Shown: positions 1 through 8,354, counted from the first letter of the stretch. The stretch: DNA of 20,134 bases from an uncultured Prevotella sp. (GCA_900765465.1 CAAFRM010000369.1:1-20134), one strand, 5' to 3'. Notes: a model not told the origin generated them from the sequence alone. Translations and numbers: made by a program.

Positions 1-13
1 AAAAGCAAAGAAA

Positions 14-187
14 ATGAAGAAATTAGTTTTTATGTTCGTAGCTATCGCAGCTATCTCTTTCGCATCATGTGGTAACAAAACAGCTCAGACAGCAGCTACT
101 GCTGATTCTGACACAGCTGTAGTTGATTCAGCTGCTGATTCAGTTGCTGTTGATACAGCTGCTGCTGCTACAGATTCAGTTAAGTAA
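14..187 (+). CDS. Small Ala/Ser/Asp-rich lipoprotein (57 aa), function unknown
   Basis: The short frame opens with ATG at 14 and closes with TAA at 185-187. The first 18 residues (MKKLVFMFVAIAAISFAS) form a classic lipoprotein signal ending in the lipobox FASC|G, so Cys19 should be lipidated and the mature protein anchored to a membrane facing the periplasm or cell surface. The remaining 38 residues are low-complexity, with repeated D-S/T-A-V blocks such as DSAADSVAVDTAAAATDSVK. I see no catalytic motif. Similar tiny lipoproteins are common in Bacteroidota; the role is unknown. The gene is followed directly by a good terminator at 225-258, so it probably forms its own short, well-expressed transcript. 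The promoter lies left of the window. Confidence 0.75.
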   Translation: MKKLVFMFVAIAAISFASCGNKTAQTAATADSDTAVVDSAADSVAVDTAAAATDSVK

Positions 188-224
188 TTTAGAATTACTT
201 GCGAACGAAAAATGAGAGAAACAA

Positions 225-258
225 CCGCTGGACTTCGGTCTAGCGGCTTTTTCGTTTT
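225..258 (+). terminator. Rho-independent terminator of the small lipoprotein gene
   Basis: An 8-bp stem (CCGCTGGA with TCTAGCGG, one G-U pair) carries a CTTCGG loop and is followed by CTTTTTCGTTTT. It lies 38 bases after the stop codon at 187. Confidence 0.85.
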
Positions 259-262
259 ATAG

Positions 263-293
263 ACCTAGGGTCTTTTGGGAGAACGCCCTGGGT
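263..293 (+). other. Leader hairpin upstream of mtaB
   Basis: ACCTAGGG (263-270) can pair with CCCTGGGT (286-293), with one G-U wobble, around a 15-base loop. No clear TAnnTTTG promoter was found between 258 and 393, so this may be part of the mtaB leader or a remnant. Only the pairing is seen; no function is claimed. Confidence 0.3.
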
Positions 294-393
294 ATGAAAA
301 GCAATCAACTATGCGCCCTGAACCAACGGTCACCGGCCGAAGGGAAAGGTAAAGGGCAAAAGCTTAAAAGAAACCAAAGAAAAAGATTCATAT

Positions 394-1779
394 ATGATAG
401 ATTCAAGTGCCTTCCAAGGCAAAAAGGTAGCCTACTATACGCTGGGCTGCAAACTCAATTTCTCGGAAACCTCCACTTTCGGCAAGATGCTCGAAGATAT
501 GGGCGTCATTACGGCACAGAAGGGGGAGAAAGCAGACATTTGTCTCATCAATACTTGCTCGGTGACTGAAGTTGCCGATCATAAGTGCCGTCAGGCTATC
601 CATCGTATGGTGCGACAGAATCCTGGTGCCTTCGTCATCGTCACCGGTTGCTACGCGCAGCTGGAGTCGGAGAATGTGAGCAAGATAGAAGGTGTTGACC
701 TGGTGTTGGGCGCCAACGAGAAGGCTCACTTGATTCAGTATCTCAGCGATGCATGGGCCAAGAAGTTTGCCGTAGAAAACGGACTTCCTGTCACCGGCGA
801 GAACCTGGAGCCTTCTGATTCTGCGCTTCATCAGCACCACAGCGTGAAGACCAAGGAGATCAAGACCTTCCAGCCTTCATGTTCCCGTGGCAACCGTACC
901 CGCTACTTCCTGAAGGTGCAGGATGGTTGCAACTACTACTGCACCTATTGCACCATTCCTTTCGCCCGTGGCAATTCCCGCAACCCAAGCATCGAGTCGC
1001 TCGTGGCTCAGTGTGAGCAGGCGGCAGCTGAGGGCGGCAAGGAAATCGTGATTACCGGTGTGAATATCGGTGACTTCGGACAGACCACCCATGAGCGTTT
1101 CCTCGACCTTGTGAAGGCGATGGACCAGGTGGAAGGCATCAAGCGTTACCGTATCTCCAGTCTGGAACCGGATCTCTGCGATGATGACCTCATCGCCTAC
1201 TGTGCCGAGAGCCGTGCCTTCATGCCTCACTTCCATATTCCGCTGCAGAGCGGAAGCGATGAGGTGCTCAAGCTGATGCACCGCCGTTACGACAAGGCGC
1301 TCTTCGCCCACAAGGTGAACCTGATCAAGGAGAAGATGCCTGATGCGTTTATCGGCGTAGATGTGATGGTGGGCTGTCGTGGTGAAACTCCGGAGTGCTT
1401 TGAGGAGTGCTATGAGTTCCTGAAGAGCCTGCCTGTTACGCAGCTCCACGTGTTCCCATACTCCGAGCGTCCTGGAACAGCAGCCTTGAAGATTCCATAC
1501 GTGGTAGATGAGAAGGAGAAGAAGCTGCGCTCCAAGCGTCTCCTTGAGTTGAGCGACCAGAAGACTCAGGAGTTCTATGCCCAGTACATCGGTACCGAGG
1601 CAGAGGTGCTCTTCGAGAAGGCGCCAAGAGGCAAGGCAATGCATGGTTTCACCAAGAACTATGTTCGTGTGGAACTTTCGCCAGCTCTCGCCAAGGAGGA
1701 ATACGACAATCAGCTCATCAAGGTTCGTCTGGGTGGTTTCAATCACGACAAGACGGCATTGAAGGCAGAATTGATTTGA
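394..1779 (+). CDS. mtaB: tRNA N6-threonylcarbamoyladenosine(37)-C2 methylthiotransferase MtaB
   Basis: A methylthiotransferase of the radical-SAM class that converts t6A37 to ms2t6A37 in ANN-decoding tRNAs, stabilising codon-anticodon pairing. The 461 residues show the family's three parts. The N-terminal UPF0004 domain holds the first cluster cysteines: C19 in TLGCKLNFSE, C55 in NTCSVTEVAD and C86 in VTGCYAQ. The radical-SAM core has C179-x3-C183-x2-C186 in GCNYYCTYCTIPFARG. A C-terminal TRAM-like region follows from about residue 395. TLGCKLNFSE and NTCSVTEVAD point to MtaB rather than MiaB or RimO. ATG at 394 is chosen because the cluster domain begins soon after it; an out-of-frame ATG at 294 leads nowhere. 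The gene heads a plus-strand operon with a second radical-SAM gene 53 bases downstream. Confidence 0.92.
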   Translation: MIDSSAFQGKKVAYYTLGCKLNFSETSTFGKMLEDMGVITAQKGEKADICLINTCSVTEVADHKCRQAIHRMVRQNPGAFVIVTGCYAQLESENVSKIEGVDLVLGANEKAHLIQYLSDAWAKKFAVENGLPVTGENLEPSDSALHQHHSVKTKEIKTFQPSCSRGNRTRYFLKVQDGCNYYCTYCTIPFARGNSRNPSIESLVAQCEQAAAEGGKEIVITGVNIGDFGQTTHERFLDLVKAMDQVEGIKRYRISSLEPDLCDDDLIAYCAESRAFMPHFHIPLQSGSDEVLKLMHRRYDKALFAHKVNLIKEKMPDAFIGVDVMVGCRGETPECFEECYEFLKSLPVTQLHVFPYSERPGTAALKIPYVVDEKEKKLRSKRLLELSDQKTQEFYAQYIGTEAEVLFEKAPRGKAMHGFTKNYVRVELSPALAKEEYDNQLIKVRLGGFNHDKTALKAELI

Positions 1780-1803
1780 TAGTTCAAAGTGAAGGCTGAT
1801 CAT

Positions 1804-1831
1804 AAAGTTCAAAGTTCAAACCTCAAAGTTC
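1804..1831 (+). repeat. Heptanucleotide tandem repeat abutting a start codon
   Basis: Four consecutive 7-mers, AAAGTTC, AAAGTTC, AAACCTC and AAAGTTC, end one base before the ATG at 1833. A further TTCAAAGT sits at 1783-1790. They fill the position of a ribosome-binding site, and no other Shine-Dalgarno-like sequence is visible. Confidence 0.8.
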
Positions 1832-1832
1832 A

Positions 1833-2717
1833 ATGTACTACAATGATTTTGGCTCCTGGATCCGGAAGCAGTTTCCTGACTTCCGGGTTCAGAAGATTTC
1901 GATAGATGCAGGATTCTCCTGTCCTAACAGGGATGGAAGAATCTCGAGCGGAGGATGCACGTACTGCGACAACCGTACGTTCAATCCCAGCTATTGCGAC
2001 CGCAGGAAGTCGATAACGGAGCAGTTGGAGGAGGGCAAGGCCTTCTTCAGCAGGAAGTATCCGGATATGAAGTATCTGGCTTATTTCCAGGCTTATACCA
2101 ATACCTACGCCAAAGTGGAACTTCTCCGTCAGATGTACGAGGAGGCGCTGCAGGTAGAGGATGTGGTAGGAATCGTGATAGGAACCCGTCCTGATTGCGT
2201 GAGCGATGAATTGCTGGATTATCTCGAGGCGTTGAACCGGCGCACCTTCGTACTGGTGGAGTATGGCATTGAGAGTGCCAACGATGAGACCCTGAAGCGC
2301 ATCAACCGTGGTCATGATTTCGCCTGCTGCCGGGATGCGGTGGAGCGAACCCACGCCAGGGGAATCCTCACGGGTGCCCACATCATCATCGGCTTGCCGG
2401 GTGAGGATGCGGCAGAGAGTCTCCGTCAGGCGCCCATCATCTCTTCTCTTCCCATCGACATCCTGAAGATTCACCAGATGCAGATCATCAAGGGAACCCG
2501 CCTGGCACAGGAGTATGCAGAGCATCCCTTCCACGTCTATACGGTGGAGGAATACATCGATGTCATCGTAAAATACATCCGGCTCTTGAGAAAGGACCTG
2601 GTGCTGGAGCGGTTCGTCAGCCAGTCGCCTAAGGAACTGCTCGTTGCACCGAAATGGGGACTCAAGAACTATGAGTTTACCAATCTCCTGAATAATAAGT
2701 TAAAGAGTTTACAGTAA
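1833..2717 (+). CDS. TIGR01212 family radical SAM protein (YhcC-like)
   Basis: A 294-residue radical-SAM protein. The cluster cysteines have the wide spacing typical of the YhcC/TIGR01212 group: C30 in FSCPNRDG, then C42-x2-C45 in GGCTYCDN. Further family features are the early YYNDFG segment, FQAYTNTYA near residue 90, GTRPDC near 118, and VEYGIESANDETLKRINRGH near 142, followed by HIIIGLPGE. The substrate is not established for this family; proposals centre on tRNA or other RNA modification, which would suit its position 53 bases after mtaB, but that is inference. The spacing between the two genes is filled by heptamer repeats, and the next gene begins only 3 bases after this stop, so the four-gene set 394-5019 is probably co-transcribed. 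The length is normal and the frame intact. Confidence 0.88.
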   Translation: MYYNDFGSWIRKQFPDFRVQKISIDAGFSCPNRDGRISSGGCTYCDNRTFNPSYCDRRKSITEQLEEGKAFFSRKYPDMKYLAYFQAYTNTYAKVELLRQMYEEALQVEDVVGIVIGTRPDCVSDELLDYLEALNRRTFVLVEYGIESANDETLKRINRGHDFACCRDAVERTHARGILTGAHIIIGLPGEDAAESLRQAPIISSLPIDILKIHQMQIIKGTRLAQEYAEHPFHVYTVEEYIDVIVKYIRLLRKDLVLERFVSQSPKELLVAPKWGLKNYEFTNLLNNKLKSLQ

Positions 2718-2720
2718 AAT

Positions 2721-3737
2721 ATGGCTAAAGTTGCAATCGTAATATTAAACTGGAATGGGCAGAAGATGCTTGCCAAGTATCTGCCTAATGTCGTGGAGTA
2801 TTCACGGCAGGATGCTGAGATATGGGTGGCTGACAACAATTCGTCAGACCAGTCAATGCTTCTCCTGGAGACTCAGTTTCCCCACGTCAAGACCATCGTG
2901 CTGGAGCAGAACTTCGGCTTTGCCGAGGGCTACAACCGTGCGCTGGAGCAGATAGAGGCAGAGTATTATGTTCTCCTGAACAGCGATGTGGAGGTGGCTC
3001 ATCACTGGCTCACTCCGCTCATCGAGTTCATGGATTCCCATCCCCAGGTGGCAGCCTGCCAGCCAAAGCTCCTGGCGGAATACGACAAGGATATGTTTGA
3101 GTATGCGGGAGCCTGCGGCGGTTTCCTCGACAAGTTCGGCTATCCGTTCTGCCGCGGCCGCATCTTCGAGACCGTGGAGCGCGACAACGGACAGTATGAT
3201 TACCAGCAGGAGGTGCTCTGGGCTACGGGTGCCTGCATGATGATCCGTGCCAAGGATTATTGGGAGGCAGGCGGACTGGATGGCCGCTTCTTTGCCCATA
3301 ACGAGGAAATAGACCTTTGCTGGCGATTGCGCCTGATGGGTAGGAAGATCTACTGCATTCCGGAGAGTGAAGTCTATCACGTGGGTGGTGGAACCTTACC
3401 GAAGAGCAATCCGATGAAGACTTTCCTGAATTTCAGAAACAATCTAACGATGCTCTATAAGAATCTGAGCGATAAAGAATTATCTCATATTATGAGAGTG
3501 AGATGGTTCCTGGATTACTTGGCTGCTTTCGAGATGCTGATCCTGAAACGCAACCTGGGCGACTTCAAGGCAATCTTCAAGGCACGCAGGGCTTTCCAGG
3601 CATGGAAGCATGATTTCGATGAAGACCGCAAGAAAATTCAGGAGAATAGAGTAGAGGAGAAGATTCCGCAGGTTTTCGATTGCTCCATCCTCTGGCAGTA
3701 TTACGCCAGGGGCAAGAAACTCTTTTCGAAGCTGTAA
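2721..3737 (+). CDS. Family 2 glycosyltransferase (WbbL/rhamnosyltransferase-like)
   Basis: A GT-A fold family 2 glycosyltransferase of 338 residues, cytoplasmic or membrane-peripheral. It would transfer a sugar from a nucleotide-sugar donor during surface polysaccharide synthesis. The opening strand KVAIVILNWNG, the VADNNSSD motif (36-43), NFGFAEGYNRAL (64-75) and the metal-binding LLNSDVEV (85-92, D89) are all in order. The acidic acceptor-side motif NEEIDLCWRL lies at 194-203. This arrangement matches the WbbL-type rhamnosyltransferase group, although the sugar cannot be read from the sequence. The C-terminal 100 residues are basic and helical, suggesting membrane association. It starts 3 bases after the radical-SAM stop, which implies translational coupling. 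No other polysaccharide genes are nearby, so the product it helps make is unknown. Confidence 0.88.
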   Translation: MAKVAIVILNWNGQKMLAKYLPNVVEYSRQDAEIWVADNNSSDQSMLLLETQFPHVKTIVLEQNFGFAEGYNRALEQIEAEYYVLLNSDVEVAHHWLTPLIEFMDSHPQVAACQPKLLAEYDKDMFEYAGACGGFLDKFGYPFCRGRIFETVERDNGQYDYQQEVLWATGACMMIRAKDYWEAGGLDGRFFAHNEEIDLCWRLRLMGRKIYCIPESEVYHVGGGTLPKSNPMKTFLNFRNNLTMLYKNLSDKELSHIMRVRWFLDYLAAFEMLILKRNLGDFKAIFKARRAFQAWKHDFDEDRKKIQENRVEEKIPQVFDCSILWQYYARGKKLFSKL

Positions 3738-3771
3738 GAAGACGATAAAACAAACTTAAAAATAAGAATCT

Positions 3772-5019
3772 ATGATGAAGAAACAAATGATGATGGCGCT
3801 CGTGTCGCTGATGGCTTTGACTGCACAGGCACAGGCGAATTTCAATGTGACGGTGACCAATCCGTCAAAGATGGTGAAGACAGACCAGCCGGTGGTAATC
3901 GACCTCAGCAAGCTGGGAAGCATCGGCGAGATTCAGCGTGCGGTGGTAACCGTGGATGGAAAGGAGATTCCTTCACAGCTCGACGACACCAACCGCGACT
4001 GTACCAATGATGAACTCTGCTTCCTGCTCGATCTCGGCAAGAAGGAAACCAAGAACTGCCAGGTGCAGCTCTTTGCTGAGGGCGAACAGGCGCAGTATCC
4101 TGCCCGTACCTTCGCCGAACTCTGTCTGCCTAGCAAGAACAAGAAGCTTGCCAAGAACAAGCAGGACATCTATCTGCGAAGCATCTCCTTCGACAAGAAG
4201 ACCAAGGATGTCTATCACTATGTTCATTCCCACGGTGTCTGCTTCGAAAGTGAACTGGTTGCCATGCGCGTCTATTTCGACCAGAGACAGACCATCGACC
4301 TCTACGGCAAGATCAACAAGGGACTGGTAATCTACGACACCCAGTTCTATCCATCCGAAGAACAGCTACAGGCTGGTTCTGGCGACGACTGCCTCTGGGT
4401 GGGAAATACCTACGGACTGGGAGCCTTGCGTGGCTGGGACGGCAAGGATCAGCTGCATCTCACCGATGTGAAGTATCAGGAGCAGCGCGTCATCTCCGAA
4501 GGTCCGCTCCGTGCCATCGTCGAGGTGGTGGATAACGGCTGGGTTCCGGCTCCGGGGCTGAAACCGCTGAATGCCACCATCCGCTACACTATCTATGCCG
4601 GTCATCGTGATTTCGATGTAGATGTGTTCTTCAATAAGGATGCTTCTGATTATCAGTTTGCTACCGGACTCATCAATGTAAAGGGATCCAGCGAGTTTGC
4701 CGACGGCAAGGGACTGCGTGGCTGCTACGGCAGCGACTGGCCTACAGGCAAGGATGACGGCAAGCACAAGTTGGAAACCGTAGGCTTGGGAATCTACGTG
4801 CCGCAGAGCGCCCTGGTGAGCCAGGAACCAGCCAACAAGGACTGCTACACCCAGGTGGTGAAGCCTTCCGGCAAGAAGCTGAGCTACAAGCTCGCCTATA
4901 CCAGTGCCAACGAAACCTATGGTTTCAAGGGTGAGAAAGAATGGTATCAGTGGTTGAAGGAGTGGAAGAAGCAGATCGAGGAACCCGTGAAGGTTTCCGT
5001 TTCCTGCACGATTCGATAG
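3772..5019 (+). CDS. Secreted DUF4861-family protein
   Basis: A 415-residue exported protein. Residues 1-22 (two or three Met/Lys, then MMALVSLMALTAQAQA) form a signal peptide with probable cleavage after AQA. The mature part begins with FNVTVTNPSK and resembles the DUF4861 family of Bacteroidota, in which such proteins often occur with polysaccharide-utilisation enzymes. Supporting segments are DGKEIPSQLDD near 60, DDCLWVGNTYGLGALRGWDG near 204, and GLRGCYGSDWPTG followed by LETVGLGIYVPQ near 315-345. I recognise no catalytic motif with certainty; a role in glycan (pectin-type) handling is inference from the family. No SusCD pair or other hydrolase lies nearby. The start could equally be the second Met at 3775. 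It is the last gene of the operon and is followed by a strong terminator at 5071-5124. Confidence 0.65.
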   Translation: MMKKQMMMALVSLMALTAQAQANFNVTVTNPSKMVKTDQPVVIDLSKLGSIGEIQRAVVTVDGKEIPSQLDDTNRDCTNDELCFLLDLGKKETKNCQVQLFAEGEQAQYPARTFAELCLPSKNKKLAKNKQDIYLRSISFDKKTKDVYHYVHSHGVCFESELVAMRVYFDQRQTIDLYGKINKGLVIYDTQFYPSEEQLQAGSGDDCLWVGNTYGLGALRGWDGKDQLHLTDVKYQEQRVISEGPLRAIVEVVDNGWVPAPGLKPLNATIRYTIYAGHRDFDVDVFFNKDASDYQFATGLINVKGSSEFADGKGLRGCYGSDWPTGKDDGKHKLETVGLGIYVPQSALVSQEPANKDCYTQVVKPSGKKLSYKLAYTSANETYGFKGEKEWYQWLKEWKKQIEEPVKVSVSCTIR

Positions 5020-5070
5020 TTGGGAGCTAACTCCTTAACTCCTCAATAAACGACAGAATATTGCACAGAT

Positions 5071-5124
5071 AGCCAATAGTGAGTAAAAGTGTTAGCATTT
5101 TGCTCGCTATTGGCTGTTTTTTAT
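5071..5124 (+). terminator. Strong rho-independent terminator
   Basis: An 18-bp stem (5071-5088 with 5098-5115) is allowed by two G-U wobbles: AGCCAATAGTGAGTAAAA pairs with TTTTGCTCGCTATTGGCT. A run of T follows from 5117. It separates the mtaB operon from the gldB-like gene. Confidence 0.9.
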
Positions 5125-5142
5125 TATTTTTTTGAGATTTTA

Positions 5143-5174
5143 CTTGGTAATTTAAATATTTTTTAGTATTTTTG
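5143..5174 (+). promoter_or_regulatory. Sigma-AB type promoter of the gldB-like gene
   Basis: A -33-like CTTG (5143-5146) lies 20 bases before TATTTTTG (5167-5174), a full match to the Bacteroidota -7 consensus TAnnTTTG. The GTG start is 29 bases after the -7 box. Confidence 0.7.
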
Positions 5175-5203
5175 CAGTCGTAACCAGAAGACTTTAAAAT
5201 TAC

Positions 5204-6022
5204 GTGAAAAGAATATTTGATTATATCGTCATATTAGCATTTATTATGCTCTGTTCGGCCTGCGAGTTCAAGTTCAAGCCGAACGAGGAGGCTGACGCTG
5301 TCCCTTTAACGGTGCAGCGCTACGACCGTCTGCAAAGCAGATACCTTACCACCGGTGATTTCTCTGCCCTTCAGCAGATGAATACTGACTATCCGATAGA
5401 AACCCGAACACTGATAGAGAAGATGCTGCAGCTTGGCACCATTACCGACGCCAATATCAGCAACCGTTTCCTGATGTTCTATCAGGATTCCACCCTCCAG
5501 TCGCTTATCGCAGATGCTGAGGCCATGTATGCGAACATGGACGACATCAACGAGCAGCTGAAGAAGTCGTTCGGCCGTCTGCACGACTGGCTGCCTGAGC
5601 TTCAGCAGCCATACTTCTATGCCCAGATTGGTGCGCTCGACCAGAGTATCGTGGTAGGTGAGCATTCGGTAGGTATTTCACTGGATAAGTATCTGGGTCC
5701 GGAATATCCGCTTTACAAGAAATTCTATACAGCCCAGCAGCGTGCTACCATGCAGCGCGAGTATATCGTGCCCGACTGCCTCACCTTCTATCTGCTGAGC
5801 ATCTATCCGATGAAGGATTTCGATACCCGTCCGCAGCTGGACCGCGACCTGCACATGGGCAAGATCATGTGGACCGTGAACAAGGCATTGGGTAAGGATA
5901 TCCTGGACACCAAGTATGTGAAGACCATCCAGGCTTATGTGAAGCGCAATCCGAAAATCACCGTCAAGGAACTGCTGGAAGACGAGGACTATTCGCCTAT
6001 CGAAGCGCTGCATAAGGACTAA
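5204..6022 (+). CDS. GldB-like gliding-motility-associated lipoprotein
   Basis: A 272-residue lipoprotein started by GTG at 5204, placed 29 bases after a good promoter. The N-terminus KRIFDYIVILAFIMLCSAC ends in a lipobox (CSAC|E), so the mature protein is a membrane-anchored periplasmic lipoprotein. The body fits the GldB family pattern: an opening VQRYDRLQSRYL segment, an all-helical middle, then VVGEHSVGISLDKYLGPEYPLYKK near 148-170. GldB is needed for gliding and type IX secretion-linked functions in Flavobacteria, but homologues also occur in non-gliding gut Bacteroidales, where their role is unclear. There is no HExxH, so it does not look like an active metallopeptidase. A repeat-rich 81-base gap separates it from the DPP IV gene, with which it probably shares a transcript. 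Confidence 0.65.
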   Translation: MKRIFDYIVILAFIMLCSACEFKFKPNEEADAVPLTVQRYDRLQSRYLTTGDFSALQQMNTDYPIETRTLIEKMLQLGTITDANISNRFLMFYQDSTLQSLIADAEAMYANMDDINEQLKKSFGRLHDWLPELQQPYFYAQIGALDQSIVVGEHSVGISLDKYLGPEYPLYKKFYTAQQRATMQREYIVPDCLTFYLLSIYPMKDFDTRPQLDRDLHMGKIMWTVNKALGKDILDTKYVKTIQAYVKRNPKITVKELLEDEDYSPIEALHKD

Positions 6023-6066
6023 TCAGCAGGATAAGGACTAATCGGATAAGGATTAGTCTGCTGCTG
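6012..6066 (+). repeat. Triple ATAAGGA repeat with hairpin between the gldB-like and DPP IV genes
   Basis: ATAAGGACTAATC occurs at 6012-6024 (overlapping the end of the coding region) and at 6031-6043. ATAAGGATTAGTC at 6046-6058 is a third copy with its tail inverted. GACTAATC (6036-6043) pairs with GATTAGTC (6051-6058), and CAGCAG (6024-6029) with CTGCTG further out. No T-run follows, so this is not a standard terminator. Confidence 0.7.
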
Positions 6067-6103
6067 GATGAAGCAGGAAAAACAAAAGCATTCAATACAA
6101 TAC

Positions 6104-8293
6104 ATGAAAAGATTTTCAATTTTTGTTGCAACGATGATGATGGCATCAGTAATGCAGGCAGCTGAGAAGCTCGATTTGAAGTCGATTACTTCAGGTGCAT
6201 TCTCTGCCTCATACGTTACAGGAATCAACCCTATTGAGGGTACTGATCTCTATGCTTCCATCAGTTCTGATGGCAAGCAGGTAGTAAGTTATTCTTTCAA
6301 GACTGGCAAACAGGTGGCTGTGCTCTTCGACGTTGAGGCTGCCAAGGCTCCGATGAAGTCGGTAGAGGGCTACGTGATGAGCCCGGATGGCAAGAAGATG
6401 CTCGTCTTCACCAAGAGCAAGGCGGTGTATCGCCGTTCGTTCAAGGCTGAGTACTTCATCTATGATATTGCCCGCAAGACTATCAAGAAGCTTTCTGAGG
6501 GCGAGAACCAGCAGGTGGCTACCTGGTCGCCGGATTCACGTCACATCGCCTTCGTCAAGGACAACAACATCTTCGTAACTGATAGCGAGAAGGAAGTGCA
6601 GGTTACCAAGGACGGAAAGTTCAATGAAGTGATCAATGGTATTCCCGACTGGGTATATGAGGAGGAGTTTGCCTTCAACCGTGCCTTCGCCTGGAATGCT
6701 GACGGAACCTCACTCGGCTGGATCCGTTTCGACGAAAGCCACGTGAAGACCTATTCGCTCCAGCTCTTCGAGGGCGCCAAGCCTACCCGCAGCGAGTTTC
6801 ACGATTATCCGGGAGAGTATTCCTACAAGTATCCTAAGGCAGGACAGGACAACTCCAAGGTGAGCCTCTGGAGCTACGATATGAAGACGGGCAAGACCCT
6901 CGCACTGGATGTTCCGGTAGATGCAGACGGCTACTATCCTCGCATCAAGACCACTCCAGACGCCAACAGTCTCATCGTCTATACGATGAACCGCCACCAG
7001 GACGATATGCGCCTCTATTCCGTGAATCCATTCACCGGTAAGAGCAAGCAGATCATCCAGGAAAGCGTGCCTAAGTTCATCAAGGAAGAGGTGATGGAGA
7101 ACAGCATCGTGGGCAAGAAGAACATCCTGCTCCCTAGCGACCGCGACGGCTACATGCACCTTTATCTCTATGATATGAAAGGCAAGCTGATCCGCCAGGT
7201 AGAGAAGGGTAACTACGATGTTACCGCCATCTACGGCATGGATGAGAAGACCGGCGACATCTACTTCCAGGCAGCCATGCTCAATGCACACGACCGCCAG
7301 GTTTATGTGGCTCACAAGAACGGAAAGGTGGAGCGACTCACTTCTGAGGAGGGTTCCAACTCGGCTTACTTCTCAGGCGATTACCGCTATTTCGTGAATA
7401 ACTGGAGCAGCTACAGCCATCCATACGTTTACACCGTACGCAACAACAAGGGTAAGGTGATCAAGACCCTGGAGGACAACAAGAAGCTGCTGGAGAAGAC
7501 CAAGCAGTATAACTGGGGCAAGCGCGAGACCTTCACCTTCACAACATCAGAGGGCGTGAAGCTCGACGGATGGATGGTGAAGCCGGTAGATTTCGACGCC
7601 AGCAAGAAGTATCCGGTCATCCTCTTCCAGTATTCCGGTCCGGGCAGCCAGCAGGTGCTCAATTCATGGAGCACGGGCAGCATGGGTTCCGGTGGAGCCT
7701 TCGATTACTATCTGGCTCAGGAGGGATTCATCGTGGCTTGTGTAGATGGCCGTGGAACCGGTGCCCGTGGTGCTGAGTTCGAGAAGTGCACCTATCTGCG
7801 CCTCGGCGACCTGGAGTCAAAGGATCAGGTGGAGACAGCTCTCTATATGGGCAGTCTGCCATACGTGGACAAGGACAACATCGGTATCTGGGGATGGAGC
7901 TATGGTGGTTTCAATACCCTGATGAGTATGAGCGAAGGCCGCCCTGTGTTCAAGGCTGGTGTGGCTGTTGCGCCTCCTACCTGCTACCGCTTCTATGATA
8001 CGGTCTATACCGAGCGTTACATGCGTACTCCTCAGGAGAACGAGGATGGCTACAAGGTAAACCCAATCGAGCGTGCCGACAAGCAGCATGGCGCCTTGCT
8101 TATCTGTCATGGACTGGCAGATGACAATGTTCATCCACAGAACACCTTCGAGTATTCAGAGGCATTGGTTCAGGCAGACAAGGATTTCAAGGAGCTTTGG
8201 TACACCAACCGCAATCACGGCATTTCGGGAGGTAACACCCGCAATCATCTCCTGCGCCAGATTACCAACTGGTTTAAGGATAAAATGAAATAA
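6104..8293 (+). CDS. Secreted dipeptidyl-peptidase IV-type serine peptidase (S9B)
   Basis: An exopeptidase of the prolyl oligopeptidase clan, expected to release X-Pro or X-Ala dipeptides from peptides in the periplasm or outside the cell. Counting from ATG 6104 (729 aa), residues 1-20 are a signal peptide (KRFSIFVATMMMASVMQA). A beta-propeller fills about 25-480, with the DPP IV double-glutamate signature in IPDWVYEEEFAFNRAFAW near 185. The alpha/beta hydrolase domain then carries the triad: Ser599 in GWSYGG, Asp in GLADDNVH (673/674) and His705 in NRNHGI. An upstream in-frame ATG at 6068 would add a 12-residue hydrophilic tail before the signal and is less likely. DPP IV enzymes support peptide use in asaccharolytic and gut Bacteroidales. 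The gene ends before a double terminator. Confidence 0.93.
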   Translation: MKRFSIFVATMMMASVMQAAEKLDLKSITSGAFSASYVTGINPIEGTDLYASISSDGKQVVSYSFKTGKQVAVLFDVEAAKAPMKSVEGYVMSPDGKKMLVFTKSKAVYRRSFKAEYFIYDIARKTIKKLSEGENQQVATWSPDSRHIAFVKDNNIFVTDSEKEVQVTKDGKFNEVINGIPDWVYEEEFAFNRAFAWNADGTSLGWIRFDESHVKTYSLQLFEGAKPTRSEFHDYPGEYSYKYPKAGQDNSKVSLWSYDMKTGKTLALDVPVDADGYYPRIKTTPDANSLIVYTMNRHQDDMRLYSVNPFTGKSKQIIQESVPKFIKEEVMENSIVGKKNILLPSDRDGYMHLYLYDMKGKLIRQVEKGNYDVTAIYGMDEKTGDIYFQAAMLNAHDRQVYVAHKNGKVERLTSEEGSNSAYFSGDYRYFVNNWSSYSHPYVYTVRNNKGKVIKTLEDNKKLLEKTKQYNWGKRETFTFTTSEGVKLDGWMVKPVDFDASKKYPVILFQYSGPGSQQVLNSWSTGSMGSGGAFDYYLAQEGFIVACVDGRGTGARGAEFEKCTYLRLGDLESKDQVETALYMGSLPYVDKDNIGIWGWSYGGFNTLMSMSEGRPVFKAGVAVAPPTCYRFYDTVYTERYMRTPQENEDGYKVNPIERADKQHGALLICHGLADDNVHPQNTFEYSEALVQADKDFKELWYTNRNHGISGGNTRNHLLRQITNWFKDKMK

Positions 8294-8316
8294 AGACATC
8301 AGGTTTATTCCTATAA

Positions 8317-8354
8317 AAAAGCCCCCGGAGGTTTCACAACTTCCGGGGGCTTTT
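8317..8354. terminator. Bidirectional terminator between convergent genes
   Basis: A 13-bp stem (AAAAGCCCCCGGA with TCCGGGGGCTTTT) has A and T tails, so it can stop transcription both from the DPP IV gene (plus) and from the lysine-rich gene (minus). Confidence 0.9.

Noticed and set aside
294..569. A 91-codon plus-strand frame before and overlapping mtaB
   Set aside because: Overlaps the mtaB start in another frame, low-complexity basic composition, no motif, and mtaB is complete without it.
877..1812. A 311-codon minus-strand open frame opposite mtaB
   Set aside because: It lies wholly antisense to a clearly recognised radical-SAM gene, and its translation is rich in Leu and His with no family resemblance. 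It is a codon-bias shadow.
6710..7315. A 201-codon minus-strand frame opposite the DPP IV gene
   Set aside because: Antisense shadow of a gene with full catalytic signatures; no motif of its own.
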